A DNA stretch of 64,000 bases from Coffea arabica (Eukaryota > Streptophyta > Magnoliopsida > Gentianales > Rubiaceae). Positions 1-10,567 of this stretch are shown here, one piece after another (positions within the stretch are counted from its first letter, which is position 1; the number at the start of each line of letters is the position of its first letter). The notes beneath the pieces were generated by a model, which was not told where the DNA came from, searched no databases, and was given only the letters and a program-made list of their open reading frames with translations. Where the stretch lies: contig NC_092326.1 in NCBI RefSeq assembly GCF_036785885.1, forward strand, positions 42,680,287 to 42,744,286. The letters run 5' to 3'. The position numbers were made by a program, and so were the translations under genes.

Positions 1-179
1 ACGGAGTAGGTAGTTAAGCTATTGATGTCACGACATGGAATTTGGTGGCGGCAAACCATTACCAAATTTCTGTCATCAGTTCCTCCCTTGTGCTAATGCA
101 GCGATTAAGGTATCCTTTTTTATACAAGGATTCGAAGCTACTGTACTTTTTTTAAGAAATTGCACATCGTTTAGAATTT
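1..179. other. Unassigned sequence left of the duplicated segment
   Basis: No gene is supported here. A short open frame covers this stretch and runs on into the duplicated segment, but it shows no domain I recognise. Similarity to the second copy of the duplication begins near position 180, so this piece is unique within the window. Confidence 0.4.
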
Positions 180-465
180 GCTCTGTCTGTCAATATTTCT
201 GGGTCTCTGCAAATAATGAAGTGTGTCATCATACGCCTATTGCTTTTTCTACAGAGCACAGACACCTATTGATCATCAGAAATAAGAGTATGGAAAAAAG
301 GCACATATAGATAAGAGATTTTAATCGTCGAAAAAAAAATAAATCCGCAGATGCCATTCAAGAAACAATAGTACCTACATATCGGCGTGGAGTTCTAAAA
401 TTCTACTACTACTAAATCATAAACTCATTTTAAAACCCCTACCGTCGAGTTGGAAAATATACATG

Positions 466-3400
466 TGTGACGGTCCTACCTTCCCCTAAGGCGTACCAAA
501 GGGTTCGGCGGGTCGCCTGCCCAACTCTCGCCGGGATTCAGTCGTTTCTTAATCAAATTCGGAATATAACCAAAGAAATAACATACAACAATCCAAAATT
601 TAAGTGAAACTTATATATACATTACTATCTCAAAAAAAAATATAACCATCAAAGGTACAAAAGTTCTCACTTCACCATACAATCAGCCCGTGCCAAGCAC
701 TAGGGCGAGAACCATTACAAAATCAAAGAGTTAGACCAAGCTAGTCTATACTAAGTTCTCATCCTTGCATGCCTTCCCCTGTTAAGGAAAACAAAACTAA
801 AGAGATAAGTTAAGAGCTCAGTGAGATTCCGAACACATAATCAAATAGTCATTTCAATACATGAAATATGGAGTATCAATAATTCAAGAAACATTTACAA
901 TGGAAAGCGATAGTAACACATTCATTAAAAGGATACGGCTCACAATGAGCAATTTGTTTGTTCGTTCATTCTCTTGACATTTCCCCTTATTCCTCCAATC
1001 GTTTAAAAATGCATTTTTGTAAGTAAAATCTCTCGTTTGTTCTTTCGTTCGTTCATTCCTTCCCAGCCGTTGGTCAGGCTCCACCCATCCGGACGTTGTC
1101 CGGACTACAAGGTAATACTCGAGTATACCGACGTTCACACCCAGGGTCACCATATCGCCCGACCGAGTCCGCTACTGGCTCGAGTCGATCGGTAACGAAG
1201 GGCAGGGCCCAGTTCAGCCAGAAGGCTTACATTCATGCATAACTAATCGTTTGTTCAATCATTAAATCATGAAAAAGTTCATATGTATTTAGGTCGAGTG
1301 CGATGAAATACACACTCGCCCAGAAAACTTGTTTCGAAAATCATGGAAAGTACTTAACACGTTATCAAACAATAACACAAGTCATGGAGTCAAGAATAAT
1401 ATAGCAAACAAGGAACACTCACCTATGTACGCAAAATAACTTACAAAATTTCCTTCCGGATATTATCCTTAGTCACCGAGAAAACCTAAAGTTAACGAGA
1501 CAGAATATTACAGCTCATCCATCACAAACAATTAGGTATTTAAAGTGAAACCAGGACATTTAGACCCTTAGATAAAATAATTAGGGTTTCGTAGACCAAA
1601 TGTAAAACCAAACTCAAAAGGATTATAAAATTTTTCAATGAAAACACTTGAACCAAAAACAAGTCGGAATCCAACTAGATAGGCTAAGAAATACTGTTTT
1701 CAGAATCGTTTATATGGTTCAAAATCATCTCATATTCAAGTAGATTTTATAAACTAAAGGTCTTAATGAAATTCATGTAAAAAGGATAACAAAGTACCCA
1801 AGAAAACCCTAAACCACTTCTCTTTATTTGATAAGAGTAAGCAGACATTTGGAGTTTTCAATTAAAAAATGACCACGTTTTAAGATGGAAAAACGGTCAT
1901 AGTATTTGTCAAACGAAAATATACAAGTTCAAATAGAAAATTAGTTCTCGAGCGAAAATTTGGGCAGCACCCCCTTTGTATTTACCTATTTTTCAGCCAT
2001 TTATGGCTTTATTATTTTCCTCAATCAATCCCAACATTACACACAACATAAACAGCCACTCAATATGCTCAGGACAATACAAGGACAAAAATTTAAGCTA
2101 ATAACAAGTGTGGAAACGAAGTTTACAAAAGACAGTTTTAACGGATTTTTGCGGAATGGGCACATCCGAGGTTACGCTTATCGGATTGAGGTGCAACTTA
2201 TACCATTTTGAAACTAAGACAAGGGGCTACAAGGTTGAAGAAGGCCACTTAGTCCAGTTTGCAATGTATCTAGGTCAAATTTACCAAAACAACTCCAGAT
2301 TTTTCAATTCGAAGTTTATTATGGCAGTCCTGAGTCATTCAATCATATCTCAGAATATACAACTCCAATTCAAGTGATTCTAAATCCATTTGAAAGCTAA
2401 GATATAAGACTATATGTCTTAAGAAGACATCAACATCCAAATAAGTAGTATTCCTGGTCAAAACAACCAATTACAGAAGCTGATTAGTATGTTCGGATAG
2501 AAACAGGGCAGCAGGGATATTTCGGTCTTTTCACAGGTTCCGTTGCTCCGATTGAGCTAAAATTTTGTAGAATACTATAAAATATCATTCTCTACAACTT
2601 TCATGTTTTGTACCAAGCCTAATTCAGCCTCTAACATAGGGCACTGAAACAGGACAGAACTGAAGCATAAGAAACCGATATTCTGGAAATTTGCTCCATT
2701 CAAGGTATAACTCTCATTTTAAGCTTGAAATCAGCACTACAACCTCATATACAAGCTTATATATATCATATACCATTCATACAGCAAGTATAAGAAGAAA
2801 ATCATTCAAACCCAAAGCTGAAATTTTACACTACAAAGCTGGAATTGACCAAATCTACTACTAAACCATGAGATCTACCCAACAAACCATAACTTTCACT
2901 TGTAAACTATTAAGTAGTACAACCATGAACTAATACCTTCCTCACCTAGTATTGGAGAAGCACAACAGCCTCTAGGAAGCTTGAACCACCAAAACTCTCC
3001 ACTCCAAGATAGCAATTCACCTTTCTAAGCAATTTTCATGGATTATTTGGTAAATCCATCGGTTAGTTTGCAAGATTGAGTAAGAAATTAAGATGGAATG
3101 AAATGTTTCTTTCTCTCCTTTTCTCTCCTCACTTTCACGGCCAAATGTGCAGAAAATGAAGAAGAAATGCAGCCCAAGGAAAGATAAGAAAGCAAGAAAA
3201 AAGCTTGGTCAAAATTTAACACATGTCACAATTTAATTGGTGGTCAAAATTTTCTTTTCTCTCTCTTGTTTTTTTTTCCAACTTTTCGGCTGCTTTATCA
3301 GATATTTTGGGGCTGATTTAACTCAATTAATAGCAAGGGTATTAAGGTAATAAAGTGGTGTTCACATGGTGCACTCACTCGATAACAAACGGTGCATGTC

Positions 3401-3934
3401 GGTTCTACCCGTTTTTCCTTAACTCGCACGTACTAGGCGTTTTACTTATAATTTACTAACTTATTATTCTCACTTCTAATCTCATATTATTTCTCATCTA
3501 AAACTCACTCTTAATTACAAAATTTAGTACACAACCCTCCACACTTAATCGCATTACCAAAATACGTGAAAACTCTAATTTACCCGAACTATAAAACTAA
3601 GCGTAAAACTCTTAATTCTATTCTTTATTCCAACCCTTGAGGATGTAAATAAGTAGTATAGCTATAATAAGGTAATGTATTTCAAATAAAAGGGAATTTT
3701 AAGAAAAAATGTGATGAATTTTACAATTTCATAGAATAAAATTAGGGTTTTCAGTCAAATATGAGGGATTTAAACACAACCTATTAGTCACAAGTAAACT
3801 AGGGTTTTAAAATACAAGTAGGGTTTTTAGTCTTTAAAATAAAATAATGTTTTAAAATAAAAATAAAATAAAGAAACCATAATCTTTTCTTTGAGATTAA
3901 ACAAAAATAATATCCTAAAATTTGGGGTATCACA
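466..3934 (-). mobile_element. Solo LTR of a Ty3/gypsy element (Tekay/Del-like ends)
   Basis: Read on the minus strand the element starts TGTGATACCCCAAATTTT and ends GGACCGTCACA, so it has the TG...CA ends and the TGTGA/TCACA terminal inverted repeat typical of an LTR. The five bases ACATG flank it at 461-465 and 3935-3939. The second copy of the duplicated segment has a single ACATG at the matching point (about 21868-21872), which is the empty site. The element is about 3.47 kb, has no internal repeat of its own ends and no gag or pol similarity I can see, so it looks like one long LTR left by recombination. The start sequence resembles long-LTR chromoviruses of the Tekay/Del group; that family call is from memory. 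It is younger than the segment duplication. Confidence 0.85.
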
Positions 3935-4022
3935 ACATGCGGTGCATAAATAGGTACGACCGAAAAGGAAAACACTAAATGAAAAGAGTTGTATAGGGAG
4001 GAATAAATCTCAAGTTGGTAAA

Positions 4023-5419
4023 CTAGACTGTCTCAGGCTTCCTTTCTCCATAGCCATTTAGTCCATTTGTCCCATTGGTGCCGTGGGACCACTTGTCAGC
4101 ACCTGCTGATCTCTTGCTCCTCTTCAGGAACCATATAATTACTTCCAAGAGAAGGGCAAGAGATGCCAGGGTCACCAAGATGCCAATGTATGCTCTTTTC
4201 CATTTCTTCTCCGGGCTCAGGATATCCAATCCTTTGGAAATGTTGGCGATGCTGATGCCGAGAATTCCGTATCCGACCAGGTAGTGGTAGCAATTCCAGT
4301 AGCTTCTCCACTTGTGATCCTTCTTCGGCCTTATAAGCAAAGCACTCACCTGAACCAATGCCAGGGTAAAGAGAGCAATGCCAAGGCCCCTGTGGACTGC
4401 GTACGTGATTCCTGGAGACTGGCTCCCCAGGCGGCGCCCAGCACCAAATCCGGCCACGCCAAGGATGAAGGCCGATAATTGGCAGGTAACATGAAGGTAA
4501 AACCAAGCAGGGTCCGCCAAAGGAAATTCCTTAACGTATCTTGCGATTATAGCCCCCAGAGGTATCAGAATTCCCAAACTCACTGCGTTCAGCACCCCAT
4601 GAATCTGAAACATATCAAAAAGCGGATTGGGTCAGCAATATCATGATTAACTTTTTCTTTACAAATAACATGCTAAATAGATTCAAGGAATGTCCATCTA
4701 TCTACAAGTCTTTATATATTTTTTTTGGGGGAAAGAAAAGATATATAATCACGAACTCAAGAAAGAAAGGGAAAAACGATTAAAGGACTTGCATTCTTAG
4801 CCTTGAGTTTTGAACTTGAGGCTCCTGCTGGGGTCTTAGATTCTCCAGAAAGTAGGTTGAGAGTGCCCATGGATTGGACATTAGGACCAGTGGTGGGATG
4901 CATTCCAGGACTGTCGTTTGAGAGTGGACCTTCTTGCCACACCTGGTTCAGAGTAGAGCTCGAATTCTGCAGCTTCAAGGTAGCATAAACGATCATCTCA
5001 TTATTCGAATAAGTAGCAGATAAATCCGAAACTGGGAAGCTCAAATCTCCTTCTTGTAATCCCGTCTGGTAACTTTTTATAGGCGAAGTGTAGGCTCTCA
5101 TGGTTCCATCAGATTTCTGGAAAGCCACGAGTGCTTGTGATCCCACCATTCCTTGAGAAGTTGGATTAATAGCCCAAGAAACCCATCTTGATGATGATGT
5201 TCCCAAGCGCCTAAACGCTATCTCAAGACTCTGGGAAGATGGGCTGTACGTCCAATGAAGATAGGAGTTCAAATATGGAAGATCGCTGCAGGCACTGAAA
5301 ACTTTATTGCTGGCAAAGTTGTACTTTGAACATGACTGTGCAGAAGTGGACGACAGAAACAGAGCAAACAGGACGCCAAGAATCACCATGCATCTTCTTG
5401 TTGCACCCATCTTTGTCAA
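4023..5419 (-). CDS. Cytochrome b561 and DOMON domain protein, copy 1
   Basis: Two exons (5419-4793 and 4604-4023) encode 402 residues, the usual CYBDOM size. Visible parts are a signal peptide (about 1-27), an N-terminal DOMON domain (about 30-190) with Met91 and His174 where the related AIR12 protein binds heme b, and a C-terminal cytochrome b561 membrane domain from about residue 210. The latter has four histidines spaced as heme ligands (211, 247, 280, 316). Such proteins pass electrons across the plasma membrane, usually from cytosolic ascorbate; that role is family knowledge. The intron is a GC-AG intron: the donor reads AAT|GCAAGT, and joining it to TTTCAG|ATT gives the family motif KNIHG. 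Compared with copy 2, this copy has Leu219 in place of the conserved Trp of NAVSWG, plus Ala264 and Arg266 at other conserved sites, and lacks two residues near the C-terminus. The start gives the signal peptide; a TATA-like box lies about 100 bp upstream. Confidence 0.92.
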
Positions 5420-5520
5420 TTAGCCTGTTGATCAGAAAGATAATTAGTGCGAGAAATATAAGTAGTGCTTGCATTGGAGAGAAGGGAAGATTGAAGGGAA
5501 AGACTTGGAAGAGAGAGTCT

Positions 5521-5527
5521 TAATATA
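5521..5527 (-). promoter_or_regulatory. TATA-like box of cytochrome b561 copy 1
   Basis: The minus strand reads TATATTA about 102 bp upstream of the start codon. The same element lies at the same distance in copy 2 (23462-23468). Inference from position and sequence only. Confidence 0.45.
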
Positions 5528-5679
5528 GGAGACTGGTGGGGCAAGAGTAGTTAGCTAGTTTGGTGAGGGGTTTGCAATTGAAAAGGAAACACGGTTCCAA
5601 GTTTTGTTGGAGATGGGGCACCCGTCAAAGATCATCAGAAGTCATTCATATTATATGTACTTCAACGAGTATACTTCGA

Positions 5680-7848
5680 CTAGAGGCATTTGCACGGCCT
5701 GTGCCCCTTAGAAGTGTAGTTAAACATAAAGCAATATATCTTTTTGGTAAATATAGGAGAAAATTTGAGCATCAAAACAATTAAAATTTGCTGTGAAGAA
5801 AAATTTCGTTTATGAAATAAAGATTTTTGAACCAATACTATGTGTGCATAATAATACCAAAAAAAGGAGAGATAATAAGTACACCATATTATCAATTTAA
5901 TAGCAGCATACTTTAATTGTGACTAAACCAAAAGTAGTCATAATACTTCTAGCACTTTAATAATTAGAAAAGGTTTAGAAAATCACCAAAATTTGTCACA
6001 ATTTTCAACATCAATAAAAGATACAAACTTGCACATTTTTCTATCCTTTTCAAAACATACAAACCTACACATTGGTTTTTTTGTCTTTTTCAAAGAAAAA
6101 ATGAGTTGTTAATCCATCCATTTAAATCCTTTTTAATAGCATTACAACAGGTGATAACATTATTTGCCAAAAAGCTTGAGGATACAAATAACAATATTAG
6201 ATAAAAATATGTACTGCCATGTTTGCAAATGTACATATACAAATTCGAAACAAACCATTTGTTTGATTGTAAAAATGTCTTCTTAATCAAGATTGAATTT
6301 TTTTACAATTTTTTTGTCGAATCACACTCTAGGTTAAAAGTCACAATTTTGACTTCCACCACCAATTGCAATTCCTTAACAACAATAATCAATTCAACTA
6401 CTTGAGTTTACAAAAATTTATCAACTCCTTTAGCCAAATAGTCATGATATATCGAGTTCCACATCTAGCTTATATAAAAATACAAATTCATAGAACCAAC
6501 TTAAGCAAATGATTTTAAAATCTAGTTTTACACTTTTTTTTCTTCTCAAACTATCATGCAATGAAAATAAACCACTTGTCATGGATACAAGTCAGTAACC
6601 TAAAATGAAGAGATTATACGAAATATTTTATTCATATCCTAAATTGCTAGCCCCGACAATTCCTTTACATATCATCCTTCTCATCTAATAAATAACCATT
6701 TTTCACTATTAAGAAACTTTAAATAAATCAAAATATGGAAATATAATTATCTATCTATAAATTAAGAGATTTTGATTAATTTTAAATTCAATAGACCTCT
6801 CTATTTCCTTCAGAGTCATCATTCACCTTCGATCTTCACTTGTCAAATTCTTCCTCCTCCATCCCAGCACTATTGGCCTATTGTCAAATAACCATTTTAA
6901 TAAATGAAAACTAAAATAGGAATGAAAATAAGTTGAGGAAAAATTGTTATCTTCCCTCAACAAAAATTGCTATCTTCCCTCATCCACTCAAACAACAAAA
7001 CCCATTCATTTAGTTAATTATAGAAAAATTGAAAAAAAATGCATCAACTAATTCAATATAAAAAAAAGAGTAAATGATTAAGGTGAAGGAAAAAAAAAGA
7101 GAAAAAAATGAAAAGAGTACAGAGTGAAAATTGAGCATGCAAATGATAGTGTAGATGAGGATGAGGGTTCTTGTGGTTGTCTTTGCCAGAAAGGAAAGAG
7201 GAAATGAGGGGAAAAAAGAAAAACACAAGAAAAAGGGAAAAAAAATAGTTTCCTCAAAGGATTAATGAGCCGCATGTCAAAGTAGATAGGAGCCATTTGG
7301 CAGCCATCATTCACCTTGGATCTTCACTTGTCAAATTATTCCTCATCCATCCTAGCACTATTAGTCTATTATCAAATAACAATTTTAATAAATGAAAACT
7401 AAAATTGGAATGAATATAAGTTGAGAAAAATTTGTTATCTTCACTCAATAAAATTTGCTATCTTCCCTCATCCACTCCAACAACAAAAACCATTCATTTA
7501 GTTAATTATGGAAAAATTGAAAAAAAAATGCATCAACTAATTTAATAGAAAAAAAAAGAGTAAAAAATTTAGGATGAAGGAAAAAAAGAAAAAAAAATGA
7601 AAAGAATACAGAGTGAAAATTGAGTATGCAAGTGATAGTGTAGATGAGGATGAGGGTTCTTGTGGTTGTCTTTTGCCAAAAGGAAAGGAGGAAATGAGGG
7701 GAAAATAAAAGCCAAAAGAAAAAGGAAAAAAAAATAAAGATAACTTACTCAAAAGATTAATGAGCCATGTGTCAAAGTAGATGGGCGCCACTTGGCAGCC
7801 ATAGAGATTGCTACAGCAATCTCACTTCTTTCTTATATAATAAGTAGA
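5680..7848 (-). mobile_element. Non-autonomous Helitron in the copy 1 upstream region
   Basis: Copy 2 is continuous where this element splits copy 1 (ttcga|ttt), so the ends are known to the base. On the minus strand it starts TCTACTTATTATATAAG and ends GCAAATGCCTCTAG, sits between A and T with no target duplication, and has a GC-rich hairpin (GCAC...GTGC, 5692-5704) 12 bases before CTAG. These are the defining Helitron features. It is about 2.17 kb, AT-rich, and codes for nothing I recognise (no Rep/helicase). The part near its 5' end consists of two tandem copies of a roughly 490 bp unit (from 6817 and from 7305). A short palindrome (gagattgctacagcaatctc) lies at 7804-7823. Confidence 0.9.
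6817..7801. repeat. Two tandem copies of a ~488 bp unit inside the Helitron
   Basis: The unit starts CATCATTCACCTT at 6817 and again at 7305. The copies match over nearly their full length with scattered differences and small indels. Purine-rich stretches in both give the spurious Phe- and Ser-rich open frames seen on the minus strand. Confidence 0.85.
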
Positions 7849-8430
7849 TTTATGTTTCAACAAACTGCCCTTTTCAACCCTTAATATCTCCAACTTCAAC
7901 TACAATCGTACTATAAACAACTTCCTGCTACATTATACTAATGAGGCTTCTCGTAGAATTGATAAAATCCAAAGTGAGAAGCAAGGCAAGGCGCATGAAG
8001 ATTGAAGATTAAAGATTCGAAGAATAGAGAGATTACCTGAATGAATTCGCGGGTTAAAACTTCTAAAGTGCTGGGGGCTCGATAGCTATAATCTTAATGT
8101 CGAAGAGGGCTTGATGGCCTCTTATATATAGACTATGGAGCGCCAATTTCTGTGACCGTGTTGGAAAAGGAAATACTACCAATTTTCAGTCGTTTTAGAA
8201 TAACCTTCTTAATTCAGATTATGGTAACGTTTATTTTATTTTATTTTTCTTCCGCACCGAGTCAGTCTAAGATTGGGAAATCGATCTCACCTAATGGTTT
8301 CCTTTTCCCTTGCGTTAATATTGGGAATGGAATTAAGACTCCTTTTCGTTAGAGATTTAGGTAACCACCTGGAAATGAAATTCTTGTAGGACTTGGAAAA
8401 ATACTAGGCAAAACACAAAACTTATTCTTC
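7849..8430. other. Rest of the duplicated upstream region, copy 1
   Basis: Sequence that was next to the cytochrome b561 promoter before the Helitron inserted; it matches 23620-24140. No coding potential is supported. Similarity to copy 2 ends near aacttat at about 8425. Confidence 0.7.
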
Positions 8431-9089
8431 CCTACCAGCTGAGATTATTTTTTCCTACACGTGGCAGAAAATTTATGTACTTAATATTATTATCGAATAA
8501 TAACAACAATAATGATTCATTCAACAGCGGTATGGGAACCTCTTCCAAGATGTGAAGTTGATGCTGACTGTTTACCAGTATGTCAGACATGCAAATTCTG
8601 TCTCTGCTACAGTACTTGGTGCATCCGGGGTTGCCAATTCGGGAAAAATCTCAGATGGGAACCTCTCAAAGGATTTTTTTTCAAACTAGGAGGAATATTG
8701 AGAAAAGGATTGGAATTATAGTTGTTAAAATTTCTAAAAGCCAGGCATACAGAAGAAAATGAAGGCCATCTTGTAGTAAATTTGTGTTCAGGGGTTTCTC
8801 TCCATTCTTTTTGAAGTGCGAGTCTCTCTGTTATTAAGAGTTCCAAAATTTTAATTCTTTAGTTTGCATTCTCTTACTCAAGTGAACTGAAGAGCTATAC
8901 CATGGCACATGCATTTGATGCATTTATTCTGTCCATTTGGCCTTCTTTTATCCTATCAGCCAAAGAAAATTTAGGCGTTCATAGGATGATTGTAATTTAT
9001 TGTTTTAGTCCAGCATTTATTATTATTATTATTATTATTTCTGTTTGAAAAGTTATTGTTTAAGACAATTATTCTTTTGGTGGTCACAG
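8431..9089. other. Non-coding stretch upstream of the MO25 fragment
   Basis: I find none of the earlier MO25 exons here, so the MO25 sequence is cut off at its 5' side. A short ATT microsatellite lies near 9018-9038. Nothing else is recognised. Confidence 0.5.
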
Positions 9090-9930
9090 TTGCTGGGGGA
9101 TATGCTGCTTGACCGCTCAAATTCAGCTGTCATGACTCGATATGTTAGCTCAAGAGACAACTTGGGGATTCTAATGAATCTTCTTAGAGTATGTTTTCTC
9201 CTCTTGATTGAGAAATACCATTTGGTTGGGCCTCTCTGTCTCTCTCTCTCCTTGGCATAGATAAAGATATTGAAATAGTCCGAAGATCATCTTACTGCAA
9301 CAATGTAATAAAGAAATTATTCTAAACGAATAGATAGATATTGGCTAAGGTCAAATCTTATTGTACTTTGAATGTGTCATTCACCAAACTCCCTTTTCTT
9401 CCTTTCTTGCCCCTTGCCGTTGTAGACGGTGAACTATATTTTGTTCTTTTATCTCTTTTGATCTGTTACATCTGTTGTTCCATACTGAACAAACACTTGT
9501 TCTCTGGCAGGAATCCAGCAAGAGCATTCAGATTGAAGCATTTCATGTTTTTAAGGTATTGCTTCGTATCTCAACCACCCTGGTATATGCTTTGCCAAGA
9601 AATCAAGACCAGGTTGGTGTTGGTTCTTCCTGACCAAAGATGCAATTTTTGTCCCACAGTTATTCGCTGCCAATCAACATAAGCCCCCAGATATCGTTAG
9701 CATCCTTGTGGCAAATAGAAGCAAACTTCTGCGCCTCTTTGCTGATTTCAAGTTGGATAAAGGTAAGAGAGAACAAACATGTACGGTTTACCCTCTCCTA
9801 GAGCTTATTGGGTTTAGTGCATTCTAATTCTAGTTGTTTGCGTCTTGGTGCAGAGGATGAACAGTTTGAGGCTGACAAAGCCCAAGTTGTCAGAGAAATT
9901 GCTGCGCTAGAGCCGAAAGAGGGCCCATGA
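9090..9930 (+). pseudogene. MO25/Cab39-like gene fragment (C-terminal third only)
   Basis: Four exons (9090-9188, 9511-9555, 9660-9762, 9854-9930) with GT-AG introns encode about 107 residues that match the end of plant MO25-like proteins: [20 protein letters not shown], then [33 protein letters not shown] and DEQFEADKAQVV, ending in a stop. MO25 is a helical-repeat scaffold that activates Ste20/GCK-type kinases (family knowledge). The normal protein is about 340 residues; the first two thirds are absent upstream, so this cannot make a normal MO25. The retained exons are open and their splice sites are intact, so it is a recent genomic fragment and not a retrocopy. It may be captured DNA: two other fragments in the same orientation and a Helitron 3' end follow. 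Confidence 0.88.
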
Positions 9931-10567
9931 ATACGGCTTTGTGTAGTTCCATTAGTTGACATGGCCATGTTATCAGCATAATAAGTAGATAACATCCCAA
10001 CAGAATTCAGCCAAAACTTTCGTCGTCCTCTGACGTGCCCGGCATGTGGATTGGAAGCATTCAGTCCTTCGCGCCTCGCGCGTTAGCTTCCCACCTGGCC
10101 TCGCTGCCAGTATCCCATGTGCTTCTGCTGCATTCTCTCTTCTCGCTGCCTTCCCTCTGCAGCTGCTTTCTCTCTCTTTCTTCTGTCATTCTTTTCCCTT
10201 TCTCTTCCTTTTTTTTCTCACAACAATGTTGCTCTGTCACTTATCCGCGTGCTCTCCTGACTGGTACAAAGCTTTGTTGCGGTGTGGTATTCCGTTCTGC
10301 CAATTCCATTGTCTTCTTACCGCCCAAGGAGCTACCGCCTTCGCTGTTGTTTGCATCGGTCCAGATCTTGTGCCGTTCGTTCACTTTTCCTCCTCCTTCG
10401 TCGCGAGCTTTCTCCTTCTTACTTTCCAGTGAACTCCGATCTTTTCTGTAAGCTTCCTGTTTTCCTCCCCCTCCTCTGGAGTTCGTATTTTTTCCGCCCC
10501 TTGTCCTGGGCTCCTTGGTGGCTACCATAGTCGGCCATCCAAAAATAATTTTTTTGGTTTTTCACAG
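9931..10567. other. Pyrimidine-rich, GC-richer non-coding stretch
   Basis: Long CT-rich runs and locally higher GC content, looking like the 5' leader or promoter of a plant gene. An acceptor-like tttttcacag ends it at 10567. Several overlapping open frames exist here but have no protein-like composition. The 13-mer ATAATAAGTAGAT at 9978-9990 also occurs at the 5' end of the Helitron at 7848 and may mark another Helitron end. Confidence 0.4.

Larger units (their letters stand above)
180..8430. repeat. Duplicated segment, copy 1 (interrupted)
   Basis: This segment is repeated, in the same orientation, at about 21584-24140. Matching parts are 180-465, 3935-5679 and 7849-8430. They cover 3' flank, both exons, the intron and the upstream region of a cytochrome b561/DOMON gene. 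The 5.7 kb size difference comes almost entirely from a solo LTR (466-3934) and a Helitron (5680-7848) present only here. A further stretch of about 45 bases near 8285-8330, bounded by short attggga repeats, is missing from copy 2. Flanks of the two copies do not match each other. Confidence 0.9.

Noticed and set aside
466-3934. A complete short LTR retrotransposon instead of a solo LTR
   Set aside because: No internal copy of the ends and no coding similarity are visible.
7010-7791. Phe-rich minus-strand frames in two similar copies
   Set aside because: They are translations of the purine-rich tandem unit inside the Helitron.
8512-8721. Cys-rich open frame (CEVDADCLPVCQTCKFCLC) resembling a knottin or nodule Cys-rich peptide
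   Set aside because: It lacks a signal peptide, its cysteine spacing does not match a family I know, and it lies in non-coding DNA beside gene fragments.
10035-10451. Long Ser/Leu/Phe-rich open frame
   Set aside because: The composition follows CT-rich DNA; overlapping frames of similar length exist in all phases. It reads as a leader or promoter-like stretch.
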